Of a DNA stretch of 64,000 bases, positions 49,811 to 61,964 are shown piece by piece (position 1 is the first letter of the stretch; each line of letters begins with the position of its first letter). Origin of the DNA: Solanum dulcamara. Lineage: Eukaryota; Streptophyta; Magnoliopsida; Solanales; Solanaceae. The translations under genes were made by a program, and so were the position numbers. The DNA lies in assembly GCF_947179165.1 (NCBI RefSeq), contig NC_077242.1, forward strand, positions 2,604,001 through 2,668,000, in the 5' to 3' direction. Under the pieces are notes generated by a model. That model was not told where the DNA came from, did not search any database, and saw nothing but the letters and a program-made list of their open reading frames with translations.

Positions 49811-50611
49811 TTAATTAGCGTAGACTTCGATAGACTTGCAATAGCGATTCTTACCATCAATCTTATCGACCTCACCCGTAACTCAGCCTATCTAAATTTA
49901 AGCACATTAATGATATATTCGTTTATTTTTTATTCATTCAATTCAACCATCTAAAATTTATATAGTGGTTTGGGGAAAATATATAACGCTAAAAAATTAC
50001 TCAAATATTTATTAAAAGCCTCTTTTATTTATTGTACTATTTATTGTTTAATAAATATAAAAAAATTCATTAATTCATTAAATATTTCATTAAAAATAAA
50101 AATAAAATCAAAATTGAGCAGGTTAAATTTGTTGACTTAACTCGTCTCAATTTAAGTAATTTTCGAACGGAATAGGGATCCTTCATTTATTAACTTAGTC
50201 AATTTTAATCCGTTTAAATTTTTAACACTCAATTTTATATTTATACCCCTAAAAGAATTGTTAGTTTCCTTTTGTATATGTATGATGTGTCATTGTGTCA
50301 AACAATTGTTGGCCTTAGCATGGTTTCGACACTTACAAGGTTTGGTACATAGTACCCATGTTATGTTATTACATACGTGTCATGATTGTCCTTGTATTTT
50401 CCTTCTTAATTTTTCACTAGCATTATGTACTATAGTCTGATGAGCTTTTAAAATAGAAAAAAGAAAATGTTGGCAAGAAAAAGAAGTGCTACCATAATTT
50501 TGAATGTTCTTCAGATTGCTTCAAATAAAGGAATATCCCTTGTGTCATTTACCTCTGCATCCACCAATGACTTTAAGGTAATGAGCAAAGATCAAATCTT
50601 TTATTTAAGTT

Positions 50612-50674
<63 letters not shown>

Positions 50675-53600
50675 AAAAGATTTAGCTTTGTTTAGGATGA
50701 TATATGAGGTTGTCGGTAGTATAAATTTTGTTAGGACTTGTCTTCATTTACGTTATTTCTTCCTATTGGACTATAAATTGAGGGTTTATTGAAAATAATT
50801 TTTTTATCTGTAATATAGTGATAAGGTCTGTATATAATAATATACTGAGTTAATATCTTTCTATTAGTAATCTCTTTTAACTTTTTTGGTTTGAAGACAA
50901 ATTATGTTAAAGTTAGTTATGTTGGAATTAGTTATTGTAGTATTATTTTTTAATGAATGTTTGGTTTGTTGTATTGTTGTATTAAAAATAATATGTTTTA
51001 CATCATTTTTAAGAATGAGTTTTTTGTTTCAGAAAAAATACTACTATCCATGAGGGTAAAGGATGTGAAAGTGACGTATAAAAGGGTTTTAAGGGGCATT
51101 TTTGCCATTTTGACTATTTTGTCCCATAATAAGTTCTCATTATTATTCCACGATGGCCGGCATAATTTATCCCAGACTAATTATTATTAATCTCGAAATA
51201 AGTTATATCAATTTTATAATCAAACAAGAGATTAAGGGTACTAAAAATGTATCCTATAATTATCTCACCTTATCCTTTACAACCAAACCAAACGTGTCCT
51301 TAGGGATGTATGATGTTAGGAGTATATATTATGGTCCCGTGGCTTTTTATATCCGTTATGAGTAAATATTATTTCGAAAGAAGTTTGAAGATTGTGGGTG
51401 TGTTTAATACGGAGAAAATATTGTTAAAGTCTAAAGAAGTTGATCGGTGGTTTTTTTATATAGACTTGGACAATCTTTCTTTCGTAAACTAGTTTTTGGG
51501 GTTGGGTTAGATCCAGATGTCATATCTTTACATAGTATCAAAGTCAAGTCCATCTTCGGCTCTCGGTTCATGCTCCAATTAAGCCTAGGCGTGAAGGGGT
51601 GTTAGAGCAGGTGAAAAGTCTCACATTGATTAGGAAATAGACCGGTGGTCTTCTTATATGGACTTGGCCAATCTTTTCCTGATGAAACTAGCATTTGGGT
51701 TAAGTTAGGTCCCGATATTTTTTATCTTTATAGATATCATGCAATATTCTTACCTTTGGTTGGTCAAAATATTTTCTCGGATACACCGTCGCGTGCACGA
51801 AACGGTAGATGGGAGGCATGGGATGGGCCAAGGAAACAACTAAGAACGTTAAGGATGGTGTAATTGATGATGCTAATGATGAAATGAAAAAGGGTTATGA
51901 ATATCCACCTACTCATAAGGATAAACATACATAAAGCTTGAGGAAACATGCTAGTGGTTATGATTTGAGGGATCATGATTAGATAGTCTACTAGTAATTA
52001 TTTAGCAACTTAATTGCATTTGTAGCTGTATTTAGTGCAACTTTTAATTTATGTTTCTAATTACTAAATGCATGGTTTTTCTTGCATTTCTATTATCGTT
52101 ATGTTTTCACTTTTTGACTTGGTATGCAAGTTTTTATTTTAAACGTGTTGTGATGTATAAATAATACTTACCTAACAAAATGAGGGAGGTTAGGTTGATC
52201 ATCAATTGTCAAAGTTAGAATAGGTAGGCAAACAGCCACATTATTTAATTGCTATCGTTTAGTCGTTAATATTGAAGTGATCTTTTATTATATATATGGT
52301 CCATATTTGTCATAGAGTAATTTTAATTGATGATGTGTATTAGGCATACTTGGTTGGTTCATTTCGTTTTCCACGACAGTAGTGTGTTAAAACTTCTTCT
52401 TTTTTTTTTTTTTTCATAATTGATAAATATGATTCTTAACTTAGATTCAGTTAGTAACTATCATTTCTAATTTTACTAGTGCATAAGTAGGCATTTTAAT
52501 TGTTCAAAACTTGAATAAATAAATATATTCGTTCTATGTGACATTCTACAAAACAATTATATGACTTATGTGTATTTTGCCATTTATGTCCTATGTGACG
52601 TTATGTGACATTTTATGTGTATTACTTGATTTTTTCTTCTGTTGCTTGTTAAATGAAAATTTATGAGCCAAAATACTCATATCTATAACCTACTAATTGT
52701 GCAAGACAAATTTAGAGAACTTTTGTCTTGTTTGACATAAATTTCATCGTAATTAAGTTATTCAATATAAGTTATATATTATTACTAAGATCAAATTCGC
52801 TTGGTATAAGTTTAGAAAAAATTTGCCTTCCTCAACTCAATTGTAGGAATTAAGTTATATCTTTTGTGACATAATTACTAAGTTCTGAAATTAAATGTTT
52901 GTCCCGCTCAACATAAGTTATGTTAGGAATTAAGTTATGTAGTACAACATAATTTGTGAGATATGAAACTTAACTTTTGGATTATGTTTAAACGTATTTC
53001 AAACACAATTCATTTCATCCCAAATATTTTTAAATGGATCACTAATCTACATATTTATCAATTTTAACTCATTTTATTCCCTTCCAAATTTAGAACAACC
53101 CGTCTATTTGGCACGTAGACTAAACAACATGGTACATGAGATGATTCTTTTCTTTTATCTTCCTCGTAACTTTGGAAGTACCCTCTTTACTACTTCAATC
53201 AATCACTCTCTGTGTTCTACGTGTCCGATTCCAGTAAAAGGATAAAAGATATTATCACAACTGGAAATAGAATTCAAATAAGCAATTTCACTCCATCTTT
53301 TGGCGCTACAATAAAAACTTCTCTAGTTTTAAAGGGGTTCAAAGTTATATATATAATAACCCAAAAAATGTCATGTTTGTAAAAGACATATTATATAAAC
53401 GTACAAACATGTTCTTTCATTTGATTTTAATTGATATTTATGCCTTTCAATTTTAAATGTACACAAATAAACACTTAAATTTATACCGATAAAGTTAAAC
53501 AAATAGTTACATGTGTGCTACATGATAATTTACATGACATCTACTCAAACTAAATTATATTATGGCATGTAGGATGTGTATAACTATTTGTTCAATTTTA

Positions 53601-53835
53601 TACAAATTTAAATGTATAGTTATACACTACCAAAATCGGACCGCGCAGATGTCAATTGAATCAGGTTAAAAGGACACATTCAATTGAATCCCTTGGTTGT
53701 GATTGTATTTGTGGTCCTCCCAAGCTTTTTTCACCTTTTGTCCTAGCATGCCCAACCTAGGCAACATTCATTATGTAATACTCTTTAACAGAGTTTCATC
53801 TCTCCTCTTGGAATCTTCATATTCAAGAATAAAAC
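49811..53835. other. Gene-poor AT-rich intergenic region
   Basis: It contains an (AT)n microsatellite at about 50613-50671. A Tourist-like MITE relic lies at about 51120-51303, ending 'accaaaccaaacgtgtcct'. A degenerate direct duplication at about 51380-51520 and 51610-51715 shares 'gatcggtggt/gaccggtggtc ... atggacttgg.caatctt'. A 19-T run is at about 52400. No gene is recognised. Confidence 0.55.
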
Positions 53836-55220
53836 ATGGCAACCCAAATCCATGGTAGGCCTATGAAGAACAGGGTACCCACCACCATGGATTTGGTTGA
53901 AGAAGACAATGAATTTGAGGAGGAGGAGGAGGAAGAGGGAAGTGTTTTAACTGAAGAGAACAGTCATTTGAAGGGAAAAAGATTGAATCTTGAAAAGAAA
54001 AAAGGGGTAAATAGTGATGGTGAGGGTGGGCTTGGGGTGGTGGTGCAAGTGAAGCACTGTTGTCAAGTGGAAAAATGTGGGGTTAATTTGGATGGTGCTA
54101 AGAATTACCATAAAAGGCACAAAGTTTGTCAAGTCCATGCAAAGGCTCCTATTGTTTTGCTTGCTGGTTTAAGGCAGAGGTTTTGTCAACAATGCAGCAG
54201 GTACTCTTCTTCTAATTCAGAGGTTTTGTCACATTATTATTTTTAGCCAATTCTGAGTGCATTTTGCTATATGCTTCATGCCATTTTCATTGCTTAATTG
54301 CTCAATTAAAAAAAAATCTAAGTAACTAGGGAAGATATCTATAGAATGAAGGGGATTCAATTGGTAAAAACAAAATCTTCATGGATAATATCCTCTTGAC
54401 AGTAGTGGATGTTATGGCTTTAAGTTGTCTTGTAGTATAACTGCTTACCTTCCCGTAAATCCTTAAAAAGACTACCATAGTTATGAAATTCACATACGTA
54501 CAGAAGAGCAGAAAACATATACACCTTAACCTGATATGCTTAATCAAGTGTCGACTAAAGTGATCTCGACTATATTTCTTCCCAACAATAAAATTTTCAG
54601 TCTCTCTAGTGAAATTTCTTTCTTTGATGTGATCAAACTTCTAAGCTATTCATGTAATGACTTGTTCCCCAATAAGTTATTATTTCATAAAATTACTTTT
54701 TCTATTGAAGAATATTGGAAGCAAGATTAAATATGACTTGCTGACATAATAACTATTAATTGAGTGACCATATGAGTAAGGAATCAACCCAGAAATTAGC
54801 CGATCTTTGAGAATTTATAAAAGTTTTTCTCCGTACAAATTACTAATCCTGATACAACTTATTCCAGGATTAAAAAGCAATAAGACAGCCCTAAATTTTT
54901 ATTCCAATACTATCTATGCTTGTCCAGCATTACACCAAATCCACCCTTAGTGTGCTCTGCTTGACATTTTAATTGGCGACATATGCATCCCATTCAGGTT
55001 CCATGAGCTCTCGGAATTTGATGGCACTAAAAAGAGTTGTCGCCAGCGTTTAGCTGGACACAACAAGCGGCGACGCAAAGCACAATTGGCCATTGAGCTG
55101 GAAGATAAACAATGCAGGCAGATCAATGGGGAAGCCAGGCCATACATGGACATGACTTTGACCAGCACGAATACCTCTTTCGAAAACTATCACATTCACT
55201 CTCCTGACATCTCTGGATGA
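53836..55220 (+). CDS. SBP-box transcription factor, SPL3/4/5 class
   Basis: Two exons (53836-54200, 54998-55220) encode 195 aa; the intron splits the SBP domain at the codon for Arg122, the conserved SPL position. Residues 1-70 are poorly conserved, with an acidic run (about 27-34). The SBP domain spans about 75-150. Zinc site 1 uses Cys76, Cys81, Cys98 and His101. Site 2 uses Cys117, Cys120, His124 and Cys136. The bipartite nuclear localisation signal ends HNKRRRK. A short tail follows, ending HIHSPDISG. Small size, no further domains and a miR156 site just after the stop fit SPL3/4/5-type flowering and phase-change regulators that bind GTAC promoter motifs. It differs clearly from tomato CNR in the N-terminus, from memory. 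From memory the syntenic relative is Arabidopsis SPL5 (At3g15270). Confidence 0.94.
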
Positions 55221-55240
55221 ATGCTTGCTCTCTTCTGTCA
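55221..55240 (+). promoter_or_regulatory. miR156/157 target site in the SPL 3' UTR
   Basis: The 20 bases immediately after the SPL stop (ATGCTTGCTCTCTTCTGTCA) match the complement of miR156 (GTGCTCACTCTCTTCTGTCA) except at three positions near the 5' end of the site. The seed-pairing 3' part is perfect. Location in the 3' UTR is as in Arabidopsis SPL3/4/5. Confidence 0.9.
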
Positions 55241-55575
55241 ACCCCCTCAGGGCATCTTTATTATCCTTTATGTTGCTAATAAATAGTCGTACCTATCGTT
55301 AAATTGCCAAAATGCTTTCAAGGCTTGTAATGAAAGCAGGATTCAAATAATGTTATCCGAGCAACAACATTCTGTTTATTTGCAGTTTGTGAGCGAACCG
55401 CCTCAGATGTTGGAACATAAACGTTTATACAGTAACATAACCATTGAGAAAAGTAAGAACTATTTCAGATATTACATTTAAAACAAACTCTACGTCGCAC
55501 AGACATTGACTTGGTTTCCGCCAAGTTCAACATTCGCGCAAGTTTCACCATTATACCAAGTGCACATAGAGAAAA
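55241..55575. other. Convergent 3' UTR zone of SPL and PP2C
   Basis: Only 335 bp separate the miR156 site from the stop codon of the oppositely transcribed PP2C gene, so the two 3' UTRs probably abut or overlap. Confidence 0.55.
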
Positions 55576-58500
55576 TTATTGGAACCTTACAACTACGCAG
55601 GAGATATCATCGGTACTTCCCATTGCAAGGGCATGTTCATTGAGATGCTTTGCAGCTGACCGTGCATCCTTAATATCTTTAATGCAATCTGCAGCTTCCT
55701 GATTTGATAGTACCTGACATTTTACTCGAAAAGTTCAACACAAATAACACTAGCAACTATGTCATGCACACAAGAATGTAAACTTTACAACAACAAAATT
55801 ATGTCCTGTTAATTTTTGTCGTAGAAATTGAATTCATGAGCTGTATTGCAATGCATCTCATATATGAGCAAGCCGATAAATGTACTCGAAATCTTGGTAA
55901 CTAACTTTTGAAGAGAGTAATGTTTTTTCCCGGGACCAAGGCAACCTCCTATTTTGAACCTCTTCATATATTCGACAAATGATCAAAGCATAATCCAAAT
56001 ATTTAAGGCTCTGGAAATGTAATTAGCTAACCTTCCATACGCCATCACTAGCCAAGATGAGAAACTCTGTATCATCATCTATGAGATCTACCACTACATC
56101 TGGCTCTGAACTTAGATGCATCTTCAAGCTCTTGTCGCCAAATGCTCTTGCTACTGCTAACTGCCCATCAACCCGAGGAACGTCACCTGAAGAGAGGAAA
56201 AGAGAGGAATTTTGTTTTAAACAGAAAAACAACACTCAAGCACAATAGAATAGAAGCACCGGCAATCATGCCCCTGGTTCCATGCCCACTTCTGGAAATC
56301 AACGAGGACATGGACCAGAACCACATATTCGCAGACGGCCATCAAAATATTTAGCAGGTGGAAGTTTCTCAACAATGTTCCACATACTATTTTCCAATGG
56401 ACATAAGCTAGAACTTCTTGGTTTTGGTCAAGGGGGCACCATAAATGAAACCCTTCGCATATAAGTACGTAAATTAGATCTAGTAAAGGAAAATTCATTG
56501 GAACACTAAGGCAGGTTCCTTCCTGTCATTTGACGCATAAATGAAGATACCAATGACTGAAATTCTTCTATGATTACAAACTATAGTTTCGCACCTGGAA
56601 AATTGGACACAAAACCACCTCTGCCCTCGATGATCTTCCTCTCTCTGCCAGGCTCATGGTCGATGGACAGCTGCTTGGCTACTCCATTTTTGTAAATGAC
56701 AGCACGAGAATCTCCGACATTGGCTACAACTAATTTCTGACCATTAATCAATATGGCTGTAACAGCAGTGGACCCTCCTTTCCCCAAATCAGTAGCCTTA
56801 TCCAAAATAGTTATATCTGTTATGCGGTATGCTCTCCTGATTGCAGACTCCGGTTCAGCCCAGAAGTTAGGCTACATAAAAAACAGAAAATACTATGAAA
56901 GTTAATGGAATTCGCAAAGAGTCGCGAAACTGAGTGCACAACAACCGGCTCTATTTGAAGACTAAACTGGCTTCACAAAATACACGTCACGGATTCAATA
57001 GTAACACGAAAGCATTACCTCGTTTAGAATATTATTAAATAGGTGAGATCGGAGGTAGTCGGGTATCTCATGGCTTAAATGGCCATCAAATATTGCAAAT
57101 AGACCAACTTCATTTTCATCAACTTGCTTAAATTGTGCAAAAACATAGTCTTCCATGGTATGATGGGATTTTCCCTCAACCATGTGATACCCATGGGTTA
57201 TGTTCTTTGACATCTTGCTCTTACCTCTTCCGGTATCAGATGAACTTAAACCAACTTTCTCCTGCAGAACGAAAGATTCGTGTCATGGCACATGTGTGCA
57301 TCATGCAATTATGATAAAACTCAGGAAACTCCACCACATTGACAAAATTTCTTCATAAGTTTAGATATACTGAATAGGCACAACCAAAATCGGATAATCA
57401 CATATAGGCAATGCCGCTTAATTTTAAAAAGGAATAAAGCTTGATAAAAGATAGATAGCTTGATAAAAGAGCAATAATTCTTAATGCAACTATTCAGTCC
57501 CCCTCCTTTATTAACAAGGAGGGGACTGACAACTATGTCTCAATCTTAAACAAGTTGAGCCAGCTATATGACTCCACACTTTTTCATTTAAACTCATTTC
57601 ATATCATGAGTGGCGGAGCGAGAGGGCCAGATAGGGTTCATCGAAACTCTCTTCGCTGAAAAAATAGTTCTTTTTAATGTATAGGTAGTGCATGATGAAA
57701 CTATAAGTCGTAAATCCTGTCTCCGCCACTGCATATCATCATCATACTAAATAGAATCAGTCCGCATCTTTTATCATCATACAAAATTTGTGCCTACTTT
57801 TTGTAAGCCTCAAGTTCTCGTTATAATTTACCATTTCATCATCACCACAATATGGCTGATCAATGGAAATAAACTTCTTTTTTCTTGAATAAATAAACAC
57901 CACACACAGCTGCTCTATACTAGGACTTCAATTTACCATAAAGTTCAAAACTAACATAAAGCCATGACAAATGCAAATTATTTAATTAGTCAAGTGAAAA
58001 TCTATTAACCAAACGCCTGTAGATAATTATGCAAATTTGTTCCATTTGCATGATTCAGGGACATATTTGACCTCAACTATTAACATAGGAAAAATTACAG
58101 GAATAAGCGAATATATACTAGTTAGTTAGTTAACATAGCTATAGTTTAGCTAATCTAAAATTCGCCACTAACATTTAGTGTTAATTACGGTTCGAGTTTG
58201 TATAATTCGCACGTTTGTATAATTTGAAATTTACATAATATAATTTATATAACTTTTGTACAATGTAATTTTGTATAATATAATTTGTATAACTGTTTAA
58301 AGTTCAGATGTTTATGTTTGTATAAATTTATTATTTTGAGTTTATACAAAAATAGATCAATTATCTGTGAATTATACAAATTCGCGAATTATACGAACCC
58401 GCCAACTATACAAACGAGGCTGGTTAAACTATAGCTACCGACCGCAAATATACAAACTATAAATAAGCAGCCTAATTAAGTTTATTATAGTGATTATTTA

Positions 58501-58924
58501 CAAAATTTCCCCAAAAAATATTCCATTTTGCATAATTTTGGGGCATATTTGACGCTTCATCCTTTAATGTAAGATATATTTTCCTATAAGAACTCATATT
58601 TACTTTATACCACCGAACATAATTAATCAGTACGGAATCCTTCTTTAATGTAACAAAAATAAAACTAATGAAAAAATAAAAAGATATTTAGATGGGTCAC
58701 ATCAAGCTAGTAACAAAAATAATATTTTTTTTCTGCAGGATCAAAACACAAAACTCAGAAAGATATATAATTTCTACTTCTAAAAAGATGTTGTAAATGG
58801 CAATTACGTGCAAATAACCAAAATTGTTTGCAATTAATTAAGATCCGGAAGTAATATTGATAGATCAGGTTAGATTAATTTTGTTTACCTTAATTTTGTC
58901 GAGGATTTCTTTGCTTCCACTCAT
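55576..58924 (-). CDS. Protein phosphatase 2C (PPM family), small single-domain type
   Basis: Five exons (58924-58889, 57261-57019, 56871-56595, 56186-56032, 55713-55576) encode 282 aa. It is a Mg/Mn-dependent Ser/Thr phosphatase, probably cytosolic or nuclear; no signal peptide or membrane segment is present. Motifs in order: TMEDY (Asp50), FAIFDGH (Asp71, Gly72), GGSTAV, VVANVGDSRAV, DGQLAVARAFGD, ILASDGVWKV (Asp233) and GSTDDISCVVV (Asp272). These supply the metal-binding aspartates. DGHLSHEIPDYL lacks the usual GG after DGH, which is normal for this plant clade. Exon 1 codes only 12 residues, and intron 1 (about 1.6 kb) contains a hAT-like MITE. It converges on the SPL gene. From memory the relative is Arabidopsis At3g15260, which also neighbours SPL5. 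Confidence 0.94.
57608..57731. mobile_element. hAT-like MITE, 124 bp, 8-bp TSD, in PP2C intron 1
   Basis: The ends GAGTGGCGGAGC and (minus strand) CAGTGGCGGAGA form a TIR. The exact 8-bp direct repeat catatcat lies on both sides (57600-57607 and 57732-57739). This is the hAT signature. Confidence 0.88.
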
Positions 58925-60194
58925 GGTGCAAAATTAAATAAAGCCAAGTGTAGGAGAACAAAAAGAAATGTAGAAGAAGATTAGAAGGGAAAAATGAAAA
59001 AGGAAAGTGACAAGTGTAGAGGTAAAGAGATGACAACCTCCCTATGATCGACACGTCTCCTCTTTTACATATCATACTGGCTACGTTTTGTCAAATGGAT
59101 GGGTTGTACTAAATTACGACAGATTAAAATGAGCAGGTTATTTATATCAAATAAAAATGTCTTTATGAAACATTTTAATTCAAATTTTATGAATCAGTAT
59201 CTACTGATAGGAGAGGGACGAAGTGACTCGACTAAAAGGAGAGAGTACACCCTTGATCGTGAAATATTGATTACTTGTTAAATCCTGTGAATTGAAACTT
59301 AAGCAGAATATATCATAAGGTAAAAAATTGAGCTAAAAATTTAGATGATAAATCAACTAAATTACTAATTAGCTTTATGTGTACGCGAAAAAAAGGAATA
59401 TATTCATCTATTTTGGCTGGAAGTTTTGAATAGGGAATCGGAATGCTTAGTTCTGAAATTATTTTATAACATAGTCTTGATATTATTTATACTGTATTCG
59501 ATATTGACACAGTGATATCAAGATTAGGTAGTTACTTTGATATAAAACAGCTAAATAACAAAGATGTTTTCTTCTAATTAATAGCTTATTTTGATGGTTG
59601 TTACGTGTATCGTATTGTAGTATATTAATTTGATAAATATAATATTTAGCTATATTATTTCTTCTAACTTAAAAGAAATGACTCAATTTTTTTTGTAACA
59701 CTTTAATTTTAGTTTTTCATGCGACATGTTTAAGACCACAAGATTAAAAAGTATTTTGGTATATTTGACATAATTTTAATTTAGGAGCAAAAAATAAAAA
59801 ATTATTTTTATTTTCTTAAATTTCGTTTCAAGTCAAACTAAGGTCATTATTTTTTTAAACGGAGAAGGTACGTACTAAGTAATTTTTTTTTGTCATTTTT
59901 AATAACAAGTTTCAATCATTTATAGATAACATTTCATGTTACTGATCCATGAAACATTCATGGATGTGAAACTTGACACACATGTGATGTTTCAAGTATT
60001 TGGGGTCACTAATTTAAGATAATGGGTAGATTGATGAACATATCACACATCATATCCGATAGTGTATTTGATAAGAACAAGATTTAAAGATAAGTTCTAC
60101 AAAGTAATCTTTATACCGACTATGTTATGTGGGTAGAGTGTTGCCAATTAAGAACTCTCGTGTTCAAGAGATCATGAGAGTAATATTAATAAAG
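58925..60194. other. PP2C upstream region and intergenic DNA
   Basis: 58925-59080 is the presumed PP2C leader and promoter. About 59640-59880 resembles a decayed Stowaway-like MITE ('gtttaagaccacaagattaa'). No gene is seen. Confidence 0.5.
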
Positions 60195-60372
60195 ATGCTT
60201 AGATGAATGTAAGAGCATACCAAAAGATATAAGATTAGAAATGAAGATATCTTGATTAAAGTAAAGTTGCCGCATAGAAAATAAGATGCGAAAATTGAGA
60301 TTGAAGTAGTTCGAACAAGTGAAGAAAAAATATAAAAATGTCCCAATAAAAAGGTGTGATAGGTTAACCGTA
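60195..60372 (+). mobile_element. LINE (RTE-type) remnant
   Basis: The plus-strand translation gives RIRNEDILIKV, then ENKMRKLRLK and FEQVKKK, then VPIKRCDRL. This is the NEDIR...KMREARLRWFGHV...RRCERL series of RTE-type LINE proteins. It is broken by stops. Confidence 0.65.
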
Positions 60373-60384
60373 ATGAGCTCCAAT

Positions 60385-60535
60385 CCATGTCAAAAGTAGA
60401 ACTAACTGACCCAATTCCTTCAAAAGTAGCCGTACCACTAAGACTAAAGCACTCTAAGAGGGCCAGATCCAAATCGTATTAAATATTTGGAGGCCCAAAC
60501 TAAATTACTGGACAAAGTGGCACAGTGGTGGTCCC
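60385..60535. repeat. Long direct repeat, left copy
   Basis: It matches about 63800-63960 in the same orientation (ccttcaaaagtagccgta, aaatcgtat.aaatatt, ggcccaaactaaattactgg) with scattered differences. The pair brackets a SINE and a 2.76-kb Mutator-like element. Confidence 0.85.
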
Positions 60536-60548
60536 AAAAGATAGGCTA

Positions 60549-60616
60549 ATTATCCCCGGATTCTGCGCATAGCGAGAGCCTGAGTGCACCGGGCTGCCCT
60601 TTTTATCCTTTTTTTA
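60549..60616 (+). mobile_element. Au-like SINE 3' fragment
   Basis: It carries 'ctgcgcatagcgagagcctg ... caccgggctgccc' plus a T-rich tail, as at 48730-48787. The flanks 'aggctaattat' and 'aggctattatt' suggest an imperfect target duplication. Confidence 0.7.
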
Positions 60617-61964
60617 AGGCTATTATTAAATTATTTTTCTTTTAAAAAAGTTGGTCAAATATAGTCATGAGGATTAATAAAAATTGAGGTTCGAGTTTTC
60701 TATAATATTTACATATTGCTCAAAGGGATCTTTAGACTGTTATCGTTGCTCATTAGACATAAATTCTGAACATAAATGATTTTTTTCTATAAACAAAAAT
60801 ACACAATATTTCAAGAAAGTAAACCTACTCAATTGATCACAAATTTTATCGCATAAGCAAGAGCTTGTGTCTGAACAACTCAAGTTTGTCCATGCCAATT
60901 TTTTTAGTAAACTTTACCTAAATCCCATAATGGAAAAGTCTAATTACTATACATCCCTCATTGTATCAAAATTACCCGATATCCCCTTTTTTTCAACTTT
61001 TCTGATACATTAGTTTTGTATATGATACATCAATTATCTAATGAGTAATTAATGAAGATCATTTATTTATGGATAATATCTTGATATAAGGGATGATTGG
61101 TTCTTTAAATCAATTACTAATCTAATTAATGGGATTAATTTGGTTAAAAAATAACGGTTGTGAAGTTGAAGATTCAAGCCAAAAAAAACAGAGCATAAAT
61201 TCAAACCAACTTCGATTTCAATTTTTTTTCAGTTTTGGTGATACATAAGTTATGTATCTGATACATAAGTTATGTATCTGATACATCAATTGTTAAAAAA
61301 ATCAATTGTTATGTCCATGAAGATTCAAGCCAAAAAACAGAGCGTCGTCTCGAATGGAAAAAATAGAACATCAATTCATACCGAATTTGATTTCAGTTAT
61401 TTTTTCACTTTTGCTAATACATAAGTTATGTATCTGATACATAACTTTAGCTATAGAATAGTTAATGCACATCAGCTATTTATGGATAAAAGATTGGCTC
61501 TTTATATCAATTACTGATCTATTAAAGAAGGCGACAGTTATGTACGTGAATTTTAAAAATTAATGTATCAGAATCATTAAATATTGAGAAATGAGAATCT
61601 GATACATGTGCATGATGTATCATAATAAATAAAACTTGATTCATGTATCAGAATTCACAAAATGTGACACTTATTAATATTATACTCGATACAAGTTTGA
61701 TACAGTAGAAATATAAAACATAAACTTTGATTTTATATTCGATTTTGACACCAGAGAAAAACATAGTAAATCTGATGTATGAAAATATTAAAACATATTA
61801 AATCTGATACATTACAGTTTATGTATCAGATACATTAAAAGAACTAGAATCACCTAAAATGTTTACTATAAAAAAAAATTATTGGACATCAATCAGTTCT
61901 CCTTGGTTTGGAGAGATGTCTCTCCTAGTTTTTTTTGGATCGTCGCTATCGCTAACATAACCAT

